Source: Phycisphaeraceae bacterium (GTDB taxonomy: Bacteria; Planctomycetota; Phycisphaerae; Phycisphaerales; UBA1924). Taken from it: a stretch of DNA of 64,000 nt. The stretch's first letter is position 1. The number at the start of each line of letters is the position of its first letter. The stretch spans positions 682,001-746,000 of the forward strand of contig JAHBWW010000001.1 of the NCBI GenBank assembly GCA_019636795.1, written 5' to 3'. Below, one piece after another: positions 58,255-64,000 of the stretch. The position numbers were made by a program, and so were the translations under genes. Below the pieces are notes generated by a model. The model was not told the origin of the DNA. It ran no database searches and saw nothing but the letters and a program-made list of their open reading frames with translations.

Positions 58255-58443
58255 ATGGCGATTCGGATCAAGTCTCGGGGCGGGGAGAGCGTCGAGCAGA
58301 TGATGCGTCGATTCAAGAAGTTGTGCGAGAAGGAAGGCCTGACGAAGGACATCAAGCGCAAAGAGTACTACGAGAAGCCTTCGGAGCGCAAGCGGCGTGC
58401 GCGTCGCAAGAGCGACAACCGTCGGATCCGTTTCGACGAGTAG
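58255..58443 (+). CDS. rpsU: 30S ribosomal protein S21
   Basis: Encodes 62 residues. The full S21 pattern is visible: ESVEQMMRRFKKLCEKEG near the start and YYEKPSERKRRARRKSDN at the basic end. S21 binds the 30S subunit near the anti-Shine-Dalgarno end of 16S rRNA and aids initiation. AGAGGAAGTGGAAG before the ATG gives two overlapping ribosome sites. TTGATC at 58145 and TACTTA at 58170 form a loosely spaced promoter candidate (19 bp). Confidence 0.95.
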   Translation: MAIRIKSRGGESVEQMMRRFKKLCEKEGLTKDIKRKEYYEKPSERKRRARRKSDNRRIRFDE

Positions 58444-58554
58444 GCTTCTGAATCTGGTGCGCGAGCGATCACCGACTTCTTGGCGGTTGCGTGCGCGGGC
58501 TCTTGCGCCTGCAGCAGACGTACCGATAAATGATTGAGACGATTTGGCGGTGGA

Positions 58555-58587
58555 AAGTGAGCGGGTGCTCACTTGGTGTGCTATTGT
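58555..58587 (+). promoter_or_regulatory. Palindrome overlapping an extended -10 promoter before hppA
   Basis: AAGTGAGC (58555-58562) and GCTCACTT (58567-58574) are perfect inverted copies around GGGT. TG-C-TATTGT (58579-58587) follows as an extended -10. The palindrome covers the place of the -35, as expected for a repressor site. Confidence 0.5.
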
Positions 58588-58686
58588 ATCGACCCTCCTC
58601 GTGCTGCATATTCTGGCGACTGTTGGGGGAGGGGCCGGCCGGTGCAGGTCGGCGGGAAACAAGGGACAAATCAAGAGGAAGGATCG

Positions 58687-61422
58687 ATGACGATGGTTTG
58701 CTCACTCATTCCGACGTTTGGATCGATCGCGGACATGCCACCGACGTTCTGGCTTGCGCCGGCGGGGGGCATTGCGGCTTTGATCATGGCATTCATGTTC
58801 TCGCGGACGGTGATGGGCCGGAGCGAGGGCGACGACGAGATGATCCGGATTGCGCAGGCGGTGCGTGACGGTGCGATGGCGTACCTGAAACGGCAGTACC
58901 GGGTTGTTGCGATCGTGTTTGTGCTGCTGGTCGCGTTCCTGGCGGGCATGTGGGCTCTGAAACTTCAGGATGGGCTGACGCTGATCGGCGTTCCGGTCGC
59001 GGGGCTGCTCTCGGGGTTGTGCGGGTGGTTCGGGATGAAGATGGCGACCAACGCCAGTGCCCGGACGGCGCACGCTGCCAAGACATCGCTCAATGACGGG
59101 CTGACGGTTGCGTTCCGATCGGGAGCGGTGATGGGTCTGGTGGTGGTGGGGTTTGCGATTCTGGACGTGAGTGCGTGGTTCTTCATTCTCAACGGTTTTA
59201 CTGAGATGAGGATCGAGATCATCACGACCGTGATGCTTAGTTACGGGATGGGGGCTTCGACACAGGCGTTGTTTGCTCGCGTGGGCGGCGGCATTTATAC
59301 CAAGGCTGCGGACGTGGGGGCGGACCTGGTGGGCAAGGTCGAGGCGGGTATTCCGGAAGACGACGCGCGCAACCCGGCGACGATCGCGGACAATGTCGGC
59401 GACAACGTGGGCGACGTGGCGGGCATGGGTGCGGACTTGTATGAGTCGTATTACGGTTCGATTCTGGCGACCATGGCACTTGGTGCTGCGGCTGCGATGA
59501 GCCTGTTCGGGATTACCGGGTCGGAATCGATGGGCCTTGGAATGGCGCTTGCTGCTGCCCCGCTCGGGCTTGCGGGCGTCGGGATCTTCTGCTCGATTCT
59601 TGGCGTGTTCACAGTGAAGGCGAAAGAGAACGCCTCGTTTGCTGAGCTGCTCAAGAGTCTGCACAAGGGCGTGTGGATTGCTTCGGCGCTGATCATCGTG
59701 GCTGCGGGCGCGCTGTTCTACTTCGTGCTGGGCAAGGCAGGGGCTGACGGTGGTGCGCTCGAAGGCATTACGACGTGGTGGCGCGTGTGGCTGGCGATTG
59801 TGGTCGGTCTGGTTGCGGGTAATGTGATCGCAGTGGCGACGGAGTATTACACGAGCTATGAGCACCGTCCGACGCAGCGGATTGCTGAGCAGGCACTGAC
59901 CGGGCCGGCGACAGTGATTATCGCGGGCATTGCTGAAGGGATGAAGTCGACCTGGGCATCGCTGGTGACGGTGGTCGCGGCGATCATCGCGGCGTTCGTG
60001 CTGGCGGGCGGCAACGAGAGTTTCCTGATGGGTCTGTATGGCGTGGGCATTGCGGCGGTGGGCATGCTGAGCACGCTTGGCATCACGCTGGCGACGGATG
60101 CGTATGGCCCGATCGCGGACAACGCGGGCGGGAACGCCGAGATGACCAGTCAGCCCCCGCATGTGCGTGAGCGGACGGACATGCTCGACTCGCTGGGCAA
60201 CACGACCGCAGCGACGGGCAAGGGCTTTGCGATTGGTTCTGCGGCCTTGACGGCTTTGGCGCTGTTCGCGGCGTACATCCAGATCGTTCAGACACAGATC
60301 ACGACGCAATCGGTGGCGTTCATCGACAAGGGTTCGTATGTGGCTCCTGCGGGTGCGACCGACGGCTTGTTCGCGGTGTATGAAGGCTACGGCAAGTTTG
60401 CGGTGGTCTCGGAGAGCGGCGCAGGGCGTGAGGTGGACGGCGCGATGGTACTGGACATCAAGGGTGCTTCGCGTCGGCCGAACTTTGAGAAGGGCAAGAC
60501 CTTCCCGATCGAACGTGATGGGCGCGATGCGTATCAGATCCACGGCACGGCGATGAACCTGGACGATCAAGTCGAAGCATGGACGATGCACCTTGCCTCG
60601 TCGCGAAATGGTTCGATCAAGGATGTGCTGAGGTTTTACGACGTGACGATTGCCAATCCGAGGCTGCTCGGCGGAATCTTCATCGGGGTGCTGCTGGCGT
60701 TCCTGTTCTGTGCCCTGACGATGAGTGCGGTGGGCCGTGCGGCGTATGCGATGATGGGCGAGTGCCGCAGGCAGTTTGGGAAGATGCGTGCTGCCTTCAG
60801 GGCCAAGGGCATGAGCGAAGAGCAGATCTCGAACCCCGAGGCCTGGCCCAAGCAGGTTGAGTTTGAGGGGCAGCAGTATCCGGACTATGCCCGTTGCGTG
60901 TCGATTTCGACAGCTGGTGCGCAGAAGGAAATGATCGTGCCGGCAGCGCTGGCGATCTTTGTGCCGATCGCGGTGGGTTTGGTCTTGAGCGTGCCGGGGG
61001 TGATGGGTCTGCTTGCGGGCGGGCTGACGAGCGGCTTTGCAGTGGCGGTGTTCATGGCCAACGCGGGCGGCGCGTGGGATAACGCGAAGAAGCTGCTTGA
61101 GTCGTACGGGCGCATCACGGCGGATCAGTTCCTCGAGCACGCGGAAATCAGGTCGAAGATTCCCGAGGCAGTGCGTGGGGCGGTTGCAGCGCGTGCGGCC
61201 GAGTACAAGGCAGCGGGTAACGGCTCGAAGTACGTCTATGGCAAGGGATCGGATGACCACAAGGCGACTGTTGTTGGTGACACGGTGGGCGATCCGTTCA
61301 AGGACACTTCGGGGCCTTCGCTCAACATCCTGATCAAATTGATCTCGATTGTGTCGGTGGTGTTTGCGGGGCTGATCGTGGCGTATGGGCCGGTGATCGG
61401 CGGGTTGATCGGGCTGACGTAA
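58687..61422 (+). CDS. hppA: Membrane-bound ion-pumping pyrophosphatase, enlarged
   Basis: Encodes 911 residues with about sixteen membrane helices. It couples pyrophosphate hydrolysis to H+ or Na+ export. Substrate motifs: DVGADLVGKVEAGIPEDDAR, NVGDNVGDVAGMGADLYES, TDAYGPIADNAGGNAEM, GGAWDNAKKLLES and GDTVGDPFKDTSGPS. GNTTAATGKGFAIGSAAL carries Ala and Gly where potassium-independent enzymes have Lys and Thr, so it belongs to the K+-dependent group. About 110 extra residues (roughly 535-645) sit in one loop, making it much longer than the usual 700-800. GAGGAAGGA precedes the ATG. Confidence 0.95.
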   Translation: MTMVCSLIPTFGSIADMPPTFWLAPAGGIAALIMAFMFSRTVMGRSEGDDEMIRIAQAVRDGAMAYLKRQYRVVAIVFVLLVAFLAGMWALKLQDGLTLIGVPVAGLLSGLCGWFGMKMATNASARTAHAAKTSLNDGLTVAFRSGAVMGLVVVGFAILDVSAWFFILNGFTEMRIEIITTVMLSYGMGASTQALFARVGGGIYTKAADVGADLVGKVEAGIPEDDARNPATIADNVGDNVGDVAGMGADLYESYYGSILATMALGAAAAMSLFGITGSESMGLGMALAAAPLGLAGVGIFCSILGVFTVKAKENASFAELLKSLHKGVWIASALIIVAAGALFYFVLGKAGADGGALEGITTWWRVWLAIVVGLVAGNVIAVATEYYTSYEHRPTQRIAEQALTGPATVIIAGIAEGMKSTWASLVTVVAAIIAAFVLAGGNESFLMGLYGVGIAAVGMLSTLGITLATDAYGPIADNAGGNAEMTSQPPHVRERTDMLDSLGNTTAATGKGFAIGSAALTALALFAAYIQIVQTQITTQSVAFIDKGSYVAPAGATDGLFAVYEGYGKFAVVSESGAGREVDGAMVLDIKGASRRPNFEKGKTFPIERDGRDAYQIHGTAMNLDDQVEAWTMHLASSRNGSIKDVLRFYDVTIANPRLLGGIFIGVLLAFLFCALTMSAVGRAAYAMMGECRRQFGKMRAAFRAKGMSEEQISNPEAWPKQVEFEGQQYPDYARCVSISTAGAQKEMIVPAALAIFVPIAVGLVLSVPGVMGLLAGGLTSGFAVAVFMANAGGAWDNAKKLLESYGRITADQFLEHAEIRSKIPEAVRGAVAARAAEYKAAGNGSKYVYGKGSDDHKATVVGDTVGDPFKDTSGPSLNILIKLISIVSVVFAGLIVAYGPVIGGLIGLT

Positions 61423-61453
61423 GCCGTCGATCGATATGACCAAAGTTCGCCAT

Positions 61454-61485
61454 CGGGCCCGGAAGCACTCCGGGCCCGTTTTATT
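61454..61485 (+). terminator. Rho-independent terminator after hppA
   Basis: CGGGCCCGGA pairs with TCCGGGCCCG around AGCAC, followed by TTTTATT. This is the strongest terminator of the window. Confidence 0.92.
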
Positions 61486-61530
61486 GTGCAGTGGGGCCTG
61501 AACCTGGTTGATGCGAGCCTCGAAGCAGGA

Positions 61531-62010
61531 TCAGGATTGGGTTTCAGGTGCGATGCGTTTGTGGAAGCACGTGATGGAACAGACGGCGGTGAAGCCGAGC
61601 GCCTGGTGCGCGGCGATGCTCTGGGCATTGTCGATTTCCGAGTCCGAGGCGAACTCGGTGCATCCTTGCGAGACGGCCCAGCGTTCGGCCTCAATGAGCA
61701 GCGCGCGGCCTACGCCTCTGTGGTGCCATGCAGGCTCGACATACCAGCCCTCCAGATATGCGACCGGAGAGGAATGGCAACCTTCGGCATAGTCACGAAG
61801 CGAGACTTCAGCAAAACCGATGGGCTCGCTGCCGTTGTGTTCGCGTGCGACGAGAACCTGGTGGGGCAGGCCCTGGATGGTGCCAGAGTCAAAGTAGGTG
61901 CGTGTGAATGACTCGATATCATCCGTGAACCATGAGGGTCCCATGGCGCGGCGCATGCGGATCCAGGCGGGCTGATCGGCGACGGTGATGGGTGCGACGA
62001 GAAAGGTCAT
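61531..62010 (-). CDS. GNAT acetyltransferase similar to aminoglycoside AAC(6')-I
   Basis: Encodes 159 residues. The GNAT core is clear (VEPAWHHRGVGRALLIEAE with the acetyl-CoA loop). Segments VSLRDYAEGCHSSPVAYLEG and CTEFASDSEIDNAQSIAAH followed by LGF match AAC(6')-I enzymes, which acetylate the 6'-amino group of aminoglycosides. The start is an ATG at the domain N-terminus without a visible ribosome site. No mobile element is close, so it is probably a chromosomal, resident gene and its natural substrate may be different. Confidence 0.82.
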   Translation of the reverse strand: MTFLVAPITVADQPAWIRMRRAMGPSWFTDDIESFTRTYFDSGTIQGLPHQVLVAREHNGSEPIGFAEVSLRDYAEGCHSSPVAYLEGWYVEPAWHHRGVGRALLIEAERWAVSQGCTEFASDSEIDNAQSIAAHQALGFTAVCSITCFHKRIAPETQS

Positions 62011-62056
62011 GACGATCTTGCGGCGTTGCGCCTGCGGGCAACGCACTGTCGGATGT

Positions 62057-63031
62057 TCAATAGTTGGGCGTTGGCGCGCGGAAGTCGTCGAAGCGAATGG
62101 ACTTGAAGTAGTCGATGGTCCTGGCGAGCCCTTCATTGAGTTGGATCTTCGGCTCCCAGTTCAGGCGTGAGCGCGCCAGCGTGATATCGGGCTGACGCTG
62201 GCGTGGATCATCCGCGGGAAGGGCGAGGTGTTCGAGCGGGAGGTCTTCGCGGCCGGTGAGTTTGAGGATGAGTTGCGCGAGTTGGAGGATGGTGAATTCG
62301 TTGGGATTGCCGATGTTGACGGGTCCGGGGAAGTCGTCGGGGCCGTTCATCATGCGGATGAGGCCTTCGATCATGTCGTCAACATAGCAGAATGAACGGC
62401 TTTGTGATCCGTCGCCGAACATGGTGAGTTTGGAAGAGTGAAGTGCCTGACGGATGAAGTTTGAGACGACGCGGCCGTCGAACGGGTGCATGCGTGGGCC
62501 GTAGGTGTTGAAGATGCGCACGACGCGGATGTTGACGCGGTTGGCGCGGTGATAGTCGAAGAAGAGAGTTTCGGCGGCGCGCTTTCCTTCGTCGTAGCAG
62601 GCGCGTGGGCCGATGGGGTTGACATTGCCGCGATAGGACTCGGGCTGGGGATGAATATCGGGATCGCCATAGACCTCACTGGTGGATGCCTGGAGAACTT
62701 TGGCGCGACAGCGTTTGGCCATGCCGAGGATATTGATTGCGCCCATGACAGAGGTTTTCATGGTTTTGATGGGGTTGTATTGATAGTGCCCTGGTGCGGC
62801 GGGGCATGCGAGGTTGTAGATCTCGTCGACTTCGAGCCAGAGCGGGTGTGTGACGTCATGGCGGATGAGTTCGAAGTTTGAGTGATCGAGCAGGTGTTCA
62901 ACGTTCGATTTCTGGCTTGTGAAGAAGTTGTCGAGGCAGATGACGTCGTGTCCCTGCTGCACGAGCCGGTCGCAGAGGTGCGAGCCGAGAAAACCCGCGC
63001 CGCCGGTCACGAGGATGCGTTTGAGACTCAC
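62057..63031 (-). CDS. UDP-glucuronate decarboxylase (UDP-xylose synthase)
   Basis: Encodes 324 residues of the extended SDR family. It turns UDP-glucuronate into UDP-xylose in the cytoplasm, supplying xylose for surface glycans. Specific segments: NAD site [71 protein letters not shown] with YxxxK, and [16 protein letters not shown]. The ATG overlaps the stop of the heptose epimerase gene by four bases, so the two sugar-nucleotide enzymes are co-translated. It ends before the AAC(6')-like gene after 46 bp. Confidence 0.93.
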   Translation of the reverse strand: MSLKRILVTGGAGFLGSHLCDRLVQQGHDVICLDNFFTSQKSNVEHLLDHSNFELIRHDVTHPLWLEVDEIYNLACPAAPGHYQYNPIKTMKTSVMGAINILGMAKRCRAKVLQASTSEVYGDPDIHPQPESYRGNVNPIGPRACYDEGKRAAETLFFDYHRANRVNIRVVRIFNTYGPRMHPFDGRVVSNFIRQALHSSKLTMFGDGSQSRSFCYVDDMIEGLIRMMNGPDDFPGPVNIGNPNEFTILQLAQLILKLTGREDLPLEHLALPADDPRQRQPDITLARSRLNWEPKIQLNEGLARTIDYFKSIRFDDFRAPTPNY

Positions 63032-64000
63032 GATGCGGCTCCATCATTCCATGTGTGCTGGTGTTCGGCGAGGTATTGGACATAGGAACGCATGGCTGCG
63101 AGAGGCTCGTGTGCGGGCGTCCATTGCAGGCCTCGGGAAGTTTCGGTCAGGTCCGCGCATGTGAAATCCTGATAGAACTGGCGGATGTGCGTGGGCATGT
63201 CGAAGTACTCGATCGTGCGACTGGCAGCGAGGGTTGCGAGGATGGCGCCAGCGATGTCGTTAAACGAAGTGGCGCGTCCGGAGCCGAGGTTGTAGACGCC
63301 GGGGATGGCGCGGGGCGCAGCGGCGGCGATGGTGCAATCGACGACATCATCGACGTAGATCTGATCGCGAGACTGCGAGCCATCGCGGAAGAGTCTTGGC
63401 GAGCCTCCGCGCAGGACTTGAATCGCGAGTTGGTGAACCATGCTGGCCATGCGACCCTTGCGATGTTCGCCGGGGCCGAAGACGTTGAAGTAGCGCAGAC
63501 CGACGACATGCGGCTGCGAGCCGGACTCCTCGGCGACATCGGCGGCGATGCGTGCGTGCTCGAGTTCCATGAGCCATTTGCTGAAGCCGTAGACGTTGTT
63601 GGGTGAGCCGGCCAATGAGAGTGGGAAGGGTTTGTGGTTGTGTCGGGGCGAGCCGTAGGTCGCAGCGGAGGAGGCGTAGACGAGGGGAATGCGTGCGGCA
63701 GCGCAGGCCTGAATCATGTCGCCGAAGGACTCGGTGTTGTCGTGGATCATCTTCTTCTCGTCGGCGACTGTGGTGTCGGTAATGGCGGCGAGGTGGAAGA
63801 CGGCGTTTGGCGCGAGGCCCTCGATCGCGGGCTGGAGGTTGAGGTCGGCAACGGCTTCTGCGAAGACTTCACCGGTGAACGGAGCAATGCCCTTGCGCTG
63901 GCATGCTTCGACGATGTTCGCGAACGAGCCGGAACGGAAGTCGTCGATGACCATGATGTGGGCGCCGGGCTCGCGGCGTAGGAGTTCGGCGACAAGATTT
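63028..64000 (-). CDS. hldD: ADP-glyceromanno-heptose 6-epimerase-like enzyme, N-terminus outside window
   Basis: At least 323 residues are visible; the start and the first part of the NAD site lie beyond the right edge. Reading enters at [20 protein letters not shown]. Family features: [40 protein letters not shown] with Yxxx[20 protein letters not shown] and [11 protein letters not shown]. HldD makes ADP-L-glycero-D-manno-heptose, used in lipopolysaccharide core or heptose glycans. Its four-base overlap with the UDP-xylose synthase gene points to a larger sugar-nucleotide operon entering from the right. Confidence 0.9.
   Translation of the reverse strand, partial: NLVAELLRREPGAHIMVIDDFRSGSFANIVEACQRKGIAPFTGEVFAEAVADLNLQPAIEGLAPNAVFHLAAITDTTVADEKKMIHDNTESFGDMIQACAAARIPLVYASSAATYGSPRHNHKPFPLSLAGSPNNVYGFSKWLMELEHARIAADVAEESGSQPHVVGLRYFNVFGPGEHRKGRMASMVHQLAIQVLRGGSPRLFRDGSQSRDQIYVDDVVDCTIAAAAPRAIPGVYNLGSGRATSFNDIAGAILATLAASRTIEYFDMPTHIRQFYQDFTCADLTETSRGLQWTPAHEPLAAMRSYVQYLAEHQHTWNDGAAS

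Overview
The window looks like chromosomal DNA of a planctomycete, most likely class Phycisphaerae. The coding DNA is GC-rich. Secreted proteins end in Phycisphaerae-style dockerin-like repeats (GDLNxDG..DFFDV) or in PEP-CTERM-like tails (PAP motif, hydrophobic stretch, RRRR). Pseudopilins of the planctomycete type occur twice. The cell-surface sugar chemistry is also typical of the phylum. This placement is inference from protein style; no rRNA or tRNA gene was seen.

Layout. 1-1.1 kb: an AT-rich two-gene cassette between directly repeated intergenic elements. 1.1-7 kb: a DUF58 protein, secreted lamin-tail and dockerin-like proteins, and a pseudopilin. 7-15.3 kb: PEP carboxylase, a lipoprotein, a 2-hydroxyacid dehydrogenase with a degenerate Fur-like regulator, and two polytopic envelope proteins. 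15.3-18.6 kb: a subtilase split by a G9 tract, and two tandemly duplicated PEP-CTERM-like proteins. 18.6-22.2 kb: NAD synthetase, a DinB-like protein and a ThrE-type exporter. 22.2-24.9 kb: a four-gene operon (pseudopilin, 12-Cys exported protein, unknown, MauE-like) read from a promoter whose spacer is mostly a G13 tract. 25-26 kb: trpS. 26-35.2 kb: a ten-gene minus-strand glycan-decoration cluster. 35.6-44 kb: pepA, a Cu/Zn permease, an ADP-ribosylglycohydrolase, a lone nuoD, small envelope proteins and an AbgT transporter. 44-46 kb: a repeat-rich gap around one secreted protein, with a 21-bp tandem array and several stem-loops. 46-54 kb: gltX and a dppABCDF-type peptide transporter. 54-61.5 kb: an alpha-oxoamine synthase, a HisN-like phosphatase, a NYN nuclease, rpsU and a large membrane pyrophosphatase. 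61.5-64 kb: an AAC(6')-like acetyltransferase, UDP-xylose synthase and the C-terminal part of a heptose epimerase.

How the genes fit together. The glycan cluster holds a GDP-mannose 3,5-epimerase-like enzyme, a GT4 glycosyltransferase, two sulfotransferases, a formyltransferase, an XrtA-type deacetylase and three WcaF-like acetyltransferases. This predicts a sulfated, acylated surface polysaccharide. The UDP-xylose synthase and heptose epimerase at the right edge could supply further sugars. Exosortase-type tails on several secreted proteins fit the presence of an XrtA-associated deacetylase.

The most unusual signals are two homopolymer tracts placed where length changes would switch expression (G13 in a promoter spacer, G9 in the subtilase reading frame), an intergenic stem-loop family with changing stems and a constant loop, and a strict 21-bp array. 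Many genes lack a Shine-Dalgarno sequence and instead have a -10-like TAnnnT 5-8 nt before the start codon, suggesting leaderless transcripts.
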